A stretch of DNA of 64,000 nucleotides from Mycoemilia scoparia (Eukaryota > Kickxellomycota > Kickxellomycetes > Kickxellales > Kickxellaceae): contig JANBPU010000082.1 in assembly GCA_027575805.1 (NCBI GenBank), forward strand, positions 1 through 64,000, in the 5' to 3' direction. Made by a program: the position numbers and the translations under genes. The notes under the pieces were generated by a model, which saw nothing but the letters and a program-made list of their open reading frames with translations, was not told where the DNA came from and did no database searches. Every line of letters starts with the position of its first letter. Positions within the stretch are counted from its first letter, which is position 1. This document shows, piece by piece, positions 32,168 to 45,655 of this stretch.

Positions 32168-33997
32168 ACGGATGGATCAAAACAGTCAGAAGCAACAAAG
32201 GCTGACAACACTGGTTGACTACAGCATAGAGAAGATTTCAAGGTTAGTAACAACAGCGGCAGTAAACAAAGACTATGTTAATAGATGTGGGAGAAAAGCG
32301 CCTTAAGCAGTATCCACTATTAAAATAGCTCAAAGGATATATGCGCCGCCATTATCATGTAAAGGCTATTTGGTATGCTTGGAAATGGCGCATACAAGCA
32401 TTGTGATATAATGGAATTTTTTGTGGAACAGAGCAGTGTGATAGGTGGGGTAAAATATGGTATTTGAAGGCCAATTTTGAGGAGGCGAAAGATTATGACA
32501 TTGCAAATAAATTTGGGATACGGTTTAGAAATAGCAAAGATAATATGTAAGAAGAAAGTTGCTGTTGGTACGAACCTTTATATATATATAATTTGGAACT
32601 TGCGGTAAATTCAAGGAACCTTGATTGGATTGTATTCAATGACGATGCAAAAGGTTTCCTTCTAGATATTGCGCACGCCTGATATGCCAAAACAAACCTC
32701 AATGTCTTAATCGGAGACTCCAAAAGGGCAGAGAAATGGCTGCAGAAATTCGGATAGAGAGAAAGAAAGAAAGGGAGAAGCAAGTAAGCACGATAAATGT
32801 GGAGAAATCACGGTTGGGATATATAGTAGCGCAGTAGAGTTTGGGAAAACTAGTAGTGACACCCCAATTGTACAGACGCAGACACGCACACAAGTGTTGA
32901 TAATATTAGCAGATGCTACCTAAAATAAGAGCAAAAAGTGGAGAGAATGAACGGCTCGATTCAGGGCGAGCAGAGGTGGAGACTTGTTTGTGAAAAATAG
33001 TCTAACAGAATCAGAAAAAGATTTTGGATAGTACCAAAATCAAACTTTGTTGTTGCTGTGTGTATTGACCGTCATCATAACCTTGCTATTGTCAATAAAA
33101 GAGACTGATCGCTTTTTGTTTGTAATCAGACGCTTTGCTTCTCAATTTCAGTAGTATGGCAGCAACCGGCTTGACACCGTGGCTACAAAAATGACTACTG
33201 CTGAGCGTATTCCATTCAGCCATTGCGGCAGTGTAAGTAAAAGCTAAGGGACAAAAGCTGATGATGATGATTCAGTTTAATATATTTTCCCTTTGAAACT
33301 GGAAGCCTCAAGTGTGAAACAATCAACTAAAGAGAGCCAGCCAATAAATTGTGTGTTGGCATGTCTGGCACAGCTTTACTTGGACCACGGATAAGCAAAT
33401 TACATAGATTCGATGTTTTTGTAGTAGTGGGGGAAACACAGATCTAAACGGCACATTATCCTGGCCATAGAGAACCATCTTGCCTGTCAGTAGTAGTGGA
33501 AGTGAAAAGAGTCCACCATGAAACAGTTATTCTTGTGCGGCTGCTCAATGATCGGCCTTTATCTCTGCAGTAAGGAACCTCCAGATATTCTTATGACCAG
33601 TGGTCACAAATATCCCAGTCGCAACAACACCACGATTAGTTTATAGAACGCAGCCTATTATTAAGTCAAGACCAGCCATCCAAATATCTTTTTAGCCTGT
33701 TTGTTTCTGTTCCAAATTTATTTATTCTCTTTTCTTGTGTTGTTTTGGCCACTACTACTATCATATTTGGTGTACTCATTTTCTCACCCACGTACACAAG
33801 CACATCTCTATTCCATCGCTCTAGTTTTATAATTCTCCACAGGTAAATCCAGTTCTACAAGCCTTGAATTTATGCATTTCGACTACTCTGTAATTCAAGA
33901 AGCTTTATAAACTGTTGTATTTGTATCAATAGAAAGCACATATCATCAGCACATAGACACACACACATACATATATATATATATATTTATATACAGA
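32168..33997. other. Spacer upstream of ARL1
   Basis: No gene supported. A 42-codon ORF with a good initiation context (33518-33646) and a short ORF with a 5' splice site (33191-33232) lead nowhere recognisable. The last 50 bp before ARL1 contain (AT)n and (AC)n tracts. Confidence 0.4.
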
Positions 33998-35373
33998 ATG
34001 GGTAAGTTGAATATAAATTTAAATGCACAATAAAGAGCCAAGACCACATATATATATATATACCTATATGTGTAGAGAGACAGACAAATTTGAGGGCTTA
34101 AAACAAACATTCCAAAGAAATACTGTATATATGCATATATGCGTCTTGGCAATAATTCTATAATGCTATATTATTGTTAGTTATCACTATTAATAATGGA
34201 AAAATTATAAATAAATACAATGTAATATAGGAGGTAGCATTTCAAGACTTTCGTCAATTATTGGCAGCTTGACTGGAACTACAGAAAAGCGAATTCTTAT
34301 TTTGGGATTAGATAATGCTGGTAAAACCACGATTCTTTATCGGTTAAAGGCAAGACAAATATCCATATTTATAATCATGTTTATAATGAATATATACTTG
34401 TACTCACTCACTTTTGAATCATTTCAATTACCTATGTTTAGATGGATGAATCGGTATCAACTATTCCGAGTAAGAAATCTATAATTTTGCTATAATCCTA
34501 GTAGTGTTACTTGATGAGTTGATAAACGTGACTTAATTATCATGTATTATTTTATAATAGCGATGGGATTTAATGTTGAATCGATTCAATATAAAAACCT
34601 GTCATTCCAAGGTAGGCATCGCGCATACATTTCCATCGATTTGAGCCATATAATATTATTATTGATAGTAATAACAGTAATAATAAGCCGCGGGATATGA
34701 TACTAACTGTATAAATTATTTGTGTATTTGTATTAATAGCTTGGGATCTTGGTGGTAAGTAATAATGGCAACAAAAATAGCTGACAAACAATCAACTTTG
34801 ATAATCTGTAAACAATACCATTAATAATCCCAATGTTTTTCCATTATTCGATTAAATATCGGAAAATAAAACAGGACAATCAAGTATTCGGTAAGTTGGC
34901 CATACATTCGATGAAATTCATTAAAGACATACACAATAACTGAACTACAAACCAATAAAATCATATATTTTAATAAATAAATAGCCCATATTGGAGATGC
35001 TACTATGCCAACACAGATGCGATTGTTTACGTGGTAGACAGCTCGGACCGTGACAGAATCGGTGTATCACAGAAAGAGTTTGAGCTTATGTTGCAAGAGG
35101 CAGAGCTTAAAAACGCAGTCCTTTTGGTACTAGCAAACAAGCAGGACGTTAAGGGAGCCATGACGCAAGCTGAAGTTTCTGAGCACCTGGGACTTCCAAG
35201 CATCAAGAACCGGCAGTGGGCCATCTACCGCTGTGTAGCCACCGAAGGAACTGGAATAGAAGAAGGTTTCGACTGGTAAGTTAGACTAGACTATAAAGTG
35301 TTATTATTAATAACCGATACTAATCCCTGTGACAATATTATTTAGGGTTGCCAATGCTATAAAGAATGCCTAA
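33998..35373 (+). CDS. ARL1: ADP-ribosylation factor-like GTPase Arl1
   Basis: Eight coding exons: 33998-34001, 34231-34349, 34442-34469, 34561-34611, 34740-34754, 34875-34890, 34985-35275 and 35346-35373. They sum to 552 nt and 183 residues, the Arl1 length. Arl1 is a Golgi GTPase that recruits GRIP-domain golgins. Gly2 (MGGSISRL) is the N-myristoylation site. Nucleotide motifs: GLDNAGKT (27-34), Thr51 in switch I (STIPTMGFN), WDLGGQ (69-74), NKQD (129-132). The intron 34350-34441 uses a GC donor (AAG|GCAAGA) with an AG acceptor; joining there gives exactly the family spacing between YRLK and the STIPT loop. The first exon is 4 nt and two internal exons are 15 and 16 nt. Assignment to Arl1 rather than Arf rests on the overall pattern and GGSISRL start. 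Confidence 0.93.
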
Positions 35374-35571
35374 ATAAATACCAATAAATAGATGAATTTC
35401 GAACCCATCATCGTGGTTTTATTAGTATTAGTTTGCTGATTGTTGTTGTAATAATTTTTTCTGATCGATTCCATCGCTTTTGCCATTGTCGTTCCATTGC
35501 AAATTTGAAAAGAAGACTATTTATAATACACTCAACTATAGGCCAATTATAAAGGTTAGATGGCTAGATAA

Positions 35572-35582
35572 GGGGGGGGGGG
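35572..35582 (+). repeat. G11 homopolymer
   Basis: Eleven consecutive Gs in a GTGGCGGTGG context, a G-rich tract on the + strand about 200 bp after ARL1. Confidence 0.9.
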
Positions 35583-38391
35583 TGGCGGTGGCCTTGGCTT
35601 AACTTTGCATTAGACATAGATCGACATGAACATGCTAGCAGATCGATAATATATAAGGGTGGTGGTGGTGCTTCTTTTGTAAACCAGAGAGATCTACCAT
35701 GTAGTAGTGTCTCTCTCTCTCTCTCTCTGGCTGTCTGTCTGTCTGTCTTTCTGCCTGTCTCCATCTCTCGAACAAGACTTTAGATAACATCTAACCCAGA
35801 ATTTTGGTAAAAACATCAAAAGTGACAAAAACTGTCACTATCAAATTGATCAATCTATTCTTACTGGCTATTAATGTTTGAGCATGGTCCAGTATGCCTC
35901 GAAGGCGTGAGGTACTATATGGCTTTTATTTCACACCACATAGATCAATGGCATTATTGGCATTCCTTATCACAAAAATGTGCGGCAAAAGAGTCCATCA
36001 TCTATTTGTACCGTTCCTTTATCTACAACCCAACTACAAATCTCCGTTGTTGGATAAAGGGCACATGCACTTATCTACACAGCTAAAGCCATGGTATTGA
36101 ATATAATGATGATAACAACGAAATGTGAAATACATTAAATAAAGCCCGCACACCTCACATTAACGGAAGTTCGTTATCTGGATGTCCAGGAATGTGCGGG
36201 CGAACGGGCCAGCAATCCAGCCAGCCAAGCCAGCCAAGTAAGCACGAAATCCTCGTATGACAAGATAAGGATAATTCTCCAAAGCCTTCAAACTGGTACA
36301 TGCTTACATCTACACGCAATCGCAAGGGAAGAGGGCACACTTGCTATAGAGAGGCATTGGCTGGGAATCAACATAGATATAAAGATTGCGGTGGATTATA
36401 AATACCACAATACACTTGGTGATAATTCATGACGAATATTGTGTCAAGCTGTGTACAATAGCTGCCCCGCTTTCCCTGCCCAAAAAGCCAAATGCATTAA
36501 AACCAAATGTATCGAGGCATTGCTCATTTTTTACAAAGCGTGCTTGCTGTTGGCGTTGCAAAGGCATGGATGGGCCAGAGAGGGGTAGAGAAAAATGAAA
36601 TTGCAAATCCACTCAGCTCGGGTCACGTGTGACGCGGGAGTGCAAGGGGGAGTGTCAAGCCGTGGTGGCGATGATGGCTTCAAATAGAATAGTAATTTGT
36701 AAGCATATGAAAGTCGTCCAAGCAAGCACTTTGGGGGCAAATTTCAACGAAAATTCCAGCTCACAGCCAAGCAAACAAAGCTGGGCTTTAATTATATGAG
36801 TATGTGTGTGCATACGATCCTGTCCCTGTCAATAGTGGAAAGCATGCACGTGGTTATGCTGGCCATGAAAGGAGGGGATTTGAGCGCCCTTGAGACTGAC
36901 AAGCAGCGGTGCGATGGAGGAGATCAGATACAAGCTTAGACAATGAATCAGAGCGCTTGGTCCAAACACCAATTCTCGCTTCTCAGGACAGCAGCTCATA
37001 GCACGCTTTTTGGCCTGGCGGCGCGGATATGGTTGGTCTGTGTGCGGGCTCTCTCCAATAGATTTGTGCATGCCAATTTATGAGCCACAAACACACAGCC
37101 AATCCTCACTTGCCAGTGTCCAAAAAAGCCTGAAACACACGCACGCATATCACATCTCCACAGAAGATCACACAGTGTGCTGTGAGGATGCACCAAGCTC
37201 TTCTCTCGCTTGTCTTGGGGCCTAACCACTGCTGTCATTGAATCGTGACTTTTTATTATCCTCAGAGCCTTTCTTCTCTTCAGAGGGTTGTCCTTTTAAA
37301 GCAGCCAACCAGCCACCAGTAATAAAGACAACCCCACCCCTTCGCCCACTCACTCACCCTAGTCACACTCTCAGGCAACGGACAGCATTCACTATTAGGC
37401 TCAACGCTATTATAATTCTTTACCCAAGAACTGCGTGATCGACCACCATAAAGTGTGCCTCTCTCTACTTTACTTCCTATTAGTGTCTCTATTTCCATTT
37501 TCAAAGCTTGGTGCTTGAGCTCTTGCCATTTCTTCTTTGTAGAACTTGGTTGATTTTAAAGGCCCAGCAAATAAGCACATACATACATACGTACATACCA
37601 CAAGCCGTTTCCCCACACTTTGCAGCAAATACAGGCTACTTTGTGCTCAACCACCATACAACTCACAATATCAAGAGTTAGTTCGGATACCATAAACTGA
37701 GAGACCAGTGTCACTATTCTCAATACGTCCCACCCCAACACCGACTAAAGTCCGAGGAATTCCCATTAGTGTTGAATGTTGTGCACCGTCTCATTTACAT
37801 TACAATCTTCCAGAACACATTAGAATAGAGCAGCATACTATATAGTAGTAGCATATCGGCTGACTTGCTTTCCTCCACCCCCACACAAAGCCCAGACAGC
37901 CCATAAAGCGTATACTACCACAATAACAACAACAACTACGACTACTAGCATTGACTGTTTAAATAAATACGCATATATTGACGACTGGCAATTGCGAATT
38001 CTGCTAACCCGCCAAGAAGGCCATTCCACATTGCTATTGCTACAGCCACAACCACAACGATAGTAGCATTGGGAACATAATAGTATTATTAGGCCTTGAT
38101 CTCGGACAATAGTAACCAACATTTTCATCTCATATCCACCACTATTTGTCTATAATTCGCACCCGGCGGGTATAACATTGCTACTACTGTCCGAATCGCA
38201 CTCAGAGTACCCTAGCAGACAACTACTGATACACATCGCATCAAAATATAATAGATACCAATTCAAGGTAAGCAATCCAAAGCCAAAATTAAATAGGAGA
38301 AATCCTCATCATGCCCAATACAAGCTTTTCTCTATCCAACCTCATCTTGCACACGATGAATGGCTATTCCAACTTCTCTTTCTCTCCCATA

Positions 38392-38489
38392 TGGACCATT
38401 ATTTTTGAAGAGCCAGTTTCAACTTGCATATTGGCCAGCCCATATCATCATGTATACTATGCTTTTAGCCCTTCATAAATAACCACACA
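38392..38489. mobile_element. Family M-related element, subfamily 2
   Basis: Starts TGGACCATTATTTTTGAAGA, ends CCCTTCATAAATAACCACACA, TA flanks on both sides. Core TTTCAACTTGCATA as in 30386-30500. Confidence 0.75.
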
Positions 38490-38894
38490 TATGGCCATCA
38501 ACAGCCTTGCATCTCTCTATGCCAGTCCAAAGTTATCTCTAACCATGTTCTTGTATTATTCCCACAAATCGCCTGCCTACAGGCAAATCCTCTTTCATCA
38601 AAATCATTTTTCTTATATGTCGCCGGCAGCCATATTTGCTGAATAGATCGCTTTGATCAATCCATCTCCTCCCATGTATGCGTATATATGTAAATTTATT
38701 TAAAATTTGCCATACACTCCCAGCTTCATCTTTTAAATGTTATTCTCTCACCAAGACCTAAATTCTATTTAATTCCCCCCTCGCCATTCTCATGGGTTTG
38801 ATTCGTTCGATCTAATAGATTGTGTACTAACAATAACGCTATTTTATTTTTCTGCATATACCTACCCTTACACTGTAGCAGTCGTGCTCATATT

Positions 38895-41800
38895 ATGGAA
38901 AATCCTTTCACTCCTCCCAGTGTTAAATACAAAAGGAGTAGTAGCAGCAGCAATGCTAATGCAGTTGACAAAAATAATAAAAGCAGTCACTGTTTGGATT
39001 CTACGTTATCAGCCAGCAAGATCAGTTACGGCAACAACCAGCTCGATTCGAATTGCAGCGGCAATAAAGGTTATGCTGATGGGCCTATTCCTGCAGCACC
39101 GCTACCGCCGTCCACCGAGTCCGCAAATTTTAGTCATCATAGCTTCAAAAATTCTTCGATGTCACCCCGATTGGATCCACCCAGTAGGAAAACAAGCTCT
39201 GATAGTAGTACAAGCAGCACTGACACCATGATCGGTTATAGTGACGGAGGCGGTGATATTGCTACTTTATTCCGCCTTTTGGGTGCGGATGTCACGGCAT
39301 GGAAATTACTTGTCCGTTCCTCTTCCGCCCTCAGCACCGACAACACTACCAATGGTCTTCCACCCAGCTGCAGGCGATTAAGCAATATACTCTGGCGGAT
39401 GGGAAACTGTAGTAAAGGTGACGGTGTTGGCAACATCAAGGACAGGCTTAACGGACTCCAAAGTAACAAATCATCGTTAGCACAACCATCAGGATCACTG
39501 ATTGTTCCAAAGACTGAAAAGCCAGAATCTGCCAATGATGATGGTACCAAGCCATGCAAGGCAGCACCAGCAGTTAATCCCAGGATCGATTTCAAAGTAC
39601 CAAGTCTTTCAGATATTGAAAAGGTAATGTTTTAGTAATTGTTTAATTCTTGTTGTTGATACCCTCTCCTTGTTACATCAGGACCATTGTGTATGTGTCA
39701 GAGTTTGTCTATGCAATGCCTTTAAGCATCGCTACTCCCCTTCATTATTACCATGACAACCACATCCTTCTTCCATGCATCATCTCTCCCTTGTTATACA
39801 TGAGTTTCTCTCTCCCAGTTTTCCTGGTGGCTGGTGGTGGTGGTGTTCGTAACTTCTCCCACTTGCGGTCGTGGTGACTGTGTGTGTACCCTCTTGTGGT
39901 CGTATCCACCAAATTCTTTGTTTGGGCAAAATGGCAGCCATATAAACAAATAAGCGCAAGAAGGTGCAACTCAGGCCATATTTTGTTTACGGTAATATGG
40001 ATTGGGCAAAGTCAGTCATGTGTGGGGGTTTGCAGGTTTAAAATTGGATGAGTGGGAAGACAGGGCACACACACACACTCGCACACACTACTCTCCATCT
40101 CGTTTATTCATACCCAAACACTGGGCTCTCTCTCTTTCTCCAAAGTGTGTGTATGTGTGCTGTGAATCGACAGACTTTTTCTAAAGGGCAGTGCGCAGCA
40201 GCAAAAGCTTAAGCAGTAATAATGGATAGATTTCAGCGCCACGCCTAGAATGCAGCAGCGGCAGCTTTTGGTATTATTGAAACGCAACAACAATAACAAC
40301 TGTTCTCCCCACCCCCACCTCCACTACAAAACAGGCATGCGTGTTGTTTGCCTAAATGAGATCGGGCAGCTGCTGGTCGAAATCTCTCTCTCTGGATCCC
40401 TCGGGCCCTATCGTGTGGCCACGGTTGAAACTGTGTGGAGTCACATCTGGCCTTGTCAAGGGTACAAGGATGCGCGAAATCCTGCACATGGGAAAATGCG
40501 GCAACAACGGGAGCAGCAACAGTGTATATTTTGTCTCTCAGGGTAGTGTTCCTTACAAACATATGACACGACACCCCTGTCTTTTAGCCACTAACCACAC
40601 TCACTCCCCGCTCGCTCACACAGGCCTGCCTGTTAGTCTGACTACCTTCTTGAACGCTTAGACCCACTCCACAACTCACACCATAGTCTTTCTTGCCTGG
40701 TTTCAGGCTGGTTCCAGCTTCTCCTTCCTCCTAGCAAGAAGGCGGCTCCTGATCGACTCACACATACACCGCCTACTTTATTCTTAGTAACAGGAGAGCA
40801 GCGGAGCCCCTTGTTTAATATCATCCTACCCTTTCTCATTCCCGGGCCCTTTTATGGTCGTTTGTTGGGCTTACAGCCACCTTGGCTCTAGGAAGAAAGG
40901 ATACCTGTCTTCCTACCTCCCCATGCGCAATGACACATATTATATCTACACTTTGCTTTACAGCCAAATCGAGGGCTCTTTGGGCTTCTCTTTGGAGTGT
41001 GGCACATGTTGTCCATATATAGTAGCATGCCTTCTTCATCGGTCTAGACCGAAGAGATTTTTGACTTGCCTTTTGCCTATTCTTTGATATTTGCATGTTC
41101 ATTATTTACCCAATCTTTGCATACACACATGCACACAGGGCTGTCTGACGCCTACTTAACTTTGCTTATTGTGTACTCCTATTTTTTGTGGCCTGTAGAT
41201 CTTTTCGTTGGGATCATCTCCAGCCAACCTGTCAAGCGGAATAAATCCCTCCGTGTCGTTAGCAAAGTCCGACTACTCCTCCACTGCTACTACCGCCTTC
41301 TCCAAGACCCCTGCTGGTATTTCTGAGCAGGTCAGCTCACCAGCACAAGCACAACCAACTTCTCTCTCCTCCTTTTCATCATCAACAAACAATTTTGCTT
41401 TTAATTCTACCTCACCACAACTATTATTTTCAACCAACAAATATTCTTCGTCAAACTGTGCTGCCACCAAGGGTCAAGTCCTAGCCTCGGCTTCTTCCTC
41501 TCAACCCAACCACTACCTTAACCACTACCACTCTTCTTCTCTTGCGGGCACAGTTGGCAGTACCAGCGGCAATAGTTGTAGTAGTAGTAGTAGTAACGCT
41601 GATCTGAGGAACAAGGTTTCTGCTTCTTTCTGCTCTACCAAACCCAAAGATCGAACTCATATGAACGCCGATCCACAGCCATTCCCAACTACTACTACAA
41701 CACCATCAGACTACTATTTTTCGGCCTTCAAGGAAGACGACAGCGATCTTGAGCTAGCCAGACCACTCGAAGGTGACTTTGAAAATTTTTTATTCGATAT

Positions 41801-44528
41801 GGCTTACTATTCGACGGATTACAATGCCTTCACCAAACCTGTGGCCACTAAGCCATATGGCCTCACACCACAAAAGAGGAAGAGTCGTGGCAGCCTAACA
41901 ACCTCCTGTGACACCACAGCCAATGGTGACAAGAAGCAAAAGAGATCAAGAAATGCATCTTTGGACGCCTCGAACGTCACCTCTTCATTGATTGATAGTT
42001 TTTCACTCCCAAACAAGACGCCGACGTCCCTTATGCCGCACTGGCCGGAATTAGAGATTGACCAGTTTATTCTAGATCATGCAAACAGCAAAGTAGGGTC
42101 ATTGGGAAAGGACAATAATGGCGGTATATTTTCTCTCATCTCGAAAGATCATGGAAATGACATTAAACCCGATTTTTCATCATCATTATCATCATCTGGT
42201 GGTACTACCGGCACGGCTAAAGACAATACCAGCCTTGCTATGTCTTTACTTTCTAAACTTGCAATGCCACTTAACCAGACTGTAAGTAACATCGCCACCA
42301 ACTCCATAGACCGACCGCCTATAATCACATGCTCGGCTCTTGATGCACTGTTCGCTAATGACTCAACCGAGATCACATCCAACTACACCTTTGGGTGCCA
42401 CGAAAATAACGTTGGAATGGCAGATGGTTCTTTATATACACCAGGTAATGCCCTAGTTCTCATGGAAGACAAGTCGGAAAATAGCGAGATGTATACCATA
42501 AAGAATCCCAGCAGTAGCATATCTTCTAAAAATACCGGTGGGCCAAAATCGCAAGCTTCTGGCACTAACGGAAGTGGAGGAAACACCTCTTTGGCAGCGG
42601 CAATTGCAGTTACTGCAGCTATAAGGTCGCGTGCTCAGTCAGCAAGCACCTCAGGAGCCACAACGCCGAATTCAGAATCTGACGACAACTCAGACAATGA
42701 CATGGATGGAAGTTTCTTTGACACTGCAAACGACAAGCTACAATCTATGCTTATGAATGAGTCCGAGGATGATGATGCTAATAATAAGTTCTTTATTGAT
42801 CCCTCTAATGCGGAAAATATTGAGGGCGCATGTTTTGATGGCGGTTTTACTCGCTTCTTACGTATGCACGTTCAAAGGCAAGAACAGCAGCAACAGCATG
42901 GTCAATCTCATTTGTCCTCTGTCCTACCTTCCCCAGATGTTGCTATGTCAGCACAAGCCAGGTCTGCTGCTGCTTTCCTAAACACAGCAGCAGCAGCAGC
43001 AGCGGCGGCGGCAGCAATGGCATCATCATCACAAGGCTCCCAGTTAGTACAGCACCAGACCAAGCCTGTACAAGCAGCATCAACATCCTCGATGAAGAGT
43101 AGCAGCAGTAATCGTACTGGTCATAATCCAGCACTGATGTCAGGATTTGACCAACCTCCAGATTTCCTAGACCCCATTTCAAGCATAGATCCGCTGACAT
43201 CGGCCTTCTACAGTACATTTGGAACAACACCCCAGGCGTTGATGATTGACGAATCTCTCCAGAACAAGTCTTTCCAGGTTCAACAGTTCATCAATCCCGG
43301 CATTGTCGGAGATGTGTCTGGTACCAGCAAGTCGACCGGACCCGCAATTGCAGCAGCAGCAGCAAAATCAGATGATCCAACGCAGGCTTATACCAGTCTT
43401 GTAAACATGAACTTCTTCGGATCGATTCCCAGTCAGTGTAATTCAGTCATTGTAAATCACAACAATGAAACAGAACCAAAGACTGTCAGTCCATGTGAGA
43501 TTGAGTCACCCCCATCATCAGCAGCAACAGTCCTGGACCAAATGCCTTCAAGCTCATCAGACGGAGCATCATATGAAAATGGCGGGAGGACAGCGAAGCG
43601 TGCAGCTTCTACTGATAGTGGCGCTGTAAGCTCTGGCCATCTGTCAAAAAGGCATACATCAGAAGGCAGTATTCAAGTCAATGGAAATGGTACTTATGTC
43701 GGGGGAGAACAGCAACAACAGTCATCAAAGAACAGCCATGATGCAGGAAAGGGCTCAAATGTTACCCCTAAGAAATCTGGAAAGAAGGGATCCGGAAGCC
43801 AGGGATCAGGATCCAACGCCAACCTCGAGTGCTCAAACTGCCATACCAACAAGACATCCCTTTGGAGAAGAGATCCCGAGGGCAAGCCCCTGTGCAATGC
43901 TTGTGGTTTGTATTACAAACTCCACAATGTAAAGCGACCGCTTAGCTTGAAGTCAGAGGTTATAAAGAAACGTAACAGAGGGACTGGAACGAAAAAGAAG
44001 TCTGGCAAAACCTGCACTGCTAACAGTGTCGGCACTAATGGGAACAGACCATCCAATGGTGTGGTTGCTAATTATCAGGGACCAGATGGCAACAATAGCC
44101 CTGGCAGCTTGGCTTCATTTACTGGTCATGCTATTCCAACAGCAACAGGGATTTCTATGAACAAACAGCAGGCACTGCAGCAACCCATGGCAGCACAGGC
44201 TAACGGAGCAGGAGGAGGAGGAGCACTTCACCAATTCAGCCCTCGCCAGTTTATAAACAATACCAACGCTGCCATGGCCATTCAACAGAGAATGCATCAG
44301 CAACAGAAGCTCAACAATGGTAATGGTACCACTACAACAGTCTTCCAACAGCCACAGCAACAACAGACAGCAGCCACATTCAAGAACTATACAAAGTCGA
44401 ACTACATGACTGCTCAGCCACGGCAGCCACAACAGCAAGAGGGGTTGTATAGCCAACGACTGAATTCCAATGAAAATGGCATAAATTTGTCTTCGATGGA
44501 TTTGCCACCAACGAATGTACCTAAATAA
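38895..44528 (+). CDS. AreA/Nit2-like GATA zinc-finger transcription factor
   Basis: Exons 38895-39623 and 41199-44528, joined in phase 0 across a 1575-bp intron, give 1352 residues. AreA-type factors activate nitrogen-catabolite genes at HGATAR sites. The zinc finger is Cys1121-x2-Cys1124-x17-Cys1142-x2-Cys1145 ([20 protein letters not shown]), followed by the basic tail [17 protein letters not shown]. Exon 1 carries at about 122-175 a match to the conserved N-terminal module of AreA-type regulators (AWKLLVRS ... [17 protein letters not shown]). This links the two exons functionally and supports the long intron. Most of the rest is Ser/Asn/Gln/Ala low complexity. The start at 38895 ([11 protein letters not shown]) was preferred to an upstream in-frame ATG at 38820 with a random-looking hydrophobic lead. 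It is nuclear by inference. Confidence 0.9.
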
Positions 44529-44990
44529 GACAAACAGCTGCATGCATGTGTCTCTGTATGTACAGGGCTAAGCTTGCTGTAATATAATAGAAGCACCATA
44601 GTACAGACAATTCAATGGTTCCTCTTAATCTCTCTTATTTCTAACTCTGTCGCACTTTGTTTTCTTTCTTCATATTTGCATATTTATTTGATTGATTTTT
44701 GTTTTAATGACTGCTACTGTCGGCAAAACTGTAGCAGTATCCTATTTTCTATTATTATTATTATTGTTGTTTGATTTGGTGTTTATTTTACTTCCAATTC
44801 TTTCACCTTTTCTTATTATTTTTATTATTACTTTATCATGAGCTTGTAATTTTTAGATCCACTTAAATATACGTTTAATTAATCGAAAATATTTATTTCT
44901 TGGGATTATTCATTATTAAATGAGCTTTGGCTATGACAATTGTAAAGATGCTCACAGTGTGCCAAGCGCATCTTTATATATGGTCAAAGT

Positions 44991-45079
44991 TCACAAGGCC
45001 TTGGGCAAAATTGGTTCCTAGGAGTTGCATATAGAATGGCCCATGGTTGGGACAAAATCTGGTGAGGACCCATTTCTGC
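44991..45079 (-). repeat. Inverted repeat, left arm (R2 family, copy 3)
   Basis: Identical over 89 bp to the reverse complement of 45440-45528. Weaker complementarity extends outwards by about 24 bp. Internally it carries the R2 landmarks GCAAAATTGGTTCCTAGGAG and GACAAAATCTGGTGAGGACC. Confidence 0.93.
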
Positions 45080-45439
45080 ATACCATAGATTCGACCACTA
45101 GTCAAATCTTGCCATAATATGAGAGAAGGCGGCATAAATATTTTTATTCCAAGATTTTCTTTTTGGAATGGCGATGATGGTGTTTGGAGAATTAGTAAAT
45201 CACATCAGTCAGCGCGAATAAATCCAAGACTGATGATGGTGGTCATTGCGCAGATATTGGGCTACAGCTGCCCTATCAGTAGTAACACAATTCTTGTAGA
45301 ATTTTTTTTCTGGTTCGCACATCACTATGGTTCGATCACATCTGGTCTGGTCATAAACTATTGGACCACCATCTTGGTAGTTATTTTTGAAGAGGGTGTG
45401 CATTTGGCAAGATATCCCTTGAGACCAGGTGTTAAGTAG

Positions 45440-45528
45440 GCAGAAATGGGTCCTCACCAGATTTTGTCCCAACCATGGGCCATTCTATATGCAACTCCTA
45501 GGAACCAATTTTGCCCAAGGCCTTGTGA
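45440..45528 (+). repeat. Inverted repeat, right arm (R2 family, copy 4)
   Basis: The other arm of the 89-bp perfect inverted repeat, with a 360-bp loop between the arms. A family-M element begins 23 bp further on. Confidence 0.93.
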
Positions 45529-45550
45529 AATACGGCCATTTACTAATAAA

Positions 45551-45655
45551 TGCTTAGTTATTCTTGAAGGGTGACTCTATTTGATACTCGACTGTGTTTG
45601 TCCTCCGTAATCATTGGCCACCAAAAGGTGGAGTGCCTTCAAAAATCATGATCCA
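45551..45655 (+). mobile_element. Family M miniature element, decayed left end
   Basis: Left end TGCTTAGTTATTCTTGAAGG, right end GCCTTCAAAAATCATGATCCA. The right flank is AA. The core TAATCATTGGCCACCAAAAG is family-typical. Confidence 0.72.

Larger units (their letters stand above)
35374..38894. other. 3.5 kb gene-free spacer upstream of the GATA factor
   Basis: No supportable gene. It holds a G11 run (35572-35582), CT/GTCT tracts near 35709-35760, and one family-M element (38392-38489). The last part is pyrimidine-rich. Such a long spacer may carry a regulatory leader for the GATA gene. Confidence 0.45.

Noticed and set aside
33191..33232. ATG followed by 14 codons and a GTAAGT donor
   Set aside because: The acceptors downstream lead to immediate stops in the needed phase, so no gene could be built.
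33518..33646. 42-codon ORF in a good initiation context (CCACCATGA)
   Set aside because: Too short, with no homology clue; may be chance.
45325..45345. GGTTCGATC string resembling a tRNA T-loop
   Set aside because: No cloverleaf arms or acceptor stem around it; no tRNA was found in the window.
45119..45439. 106-codon ORF in the loop of the inverted repeat
   Set aside because: No recognisable domain, and it partly overlaps repeat sequence.
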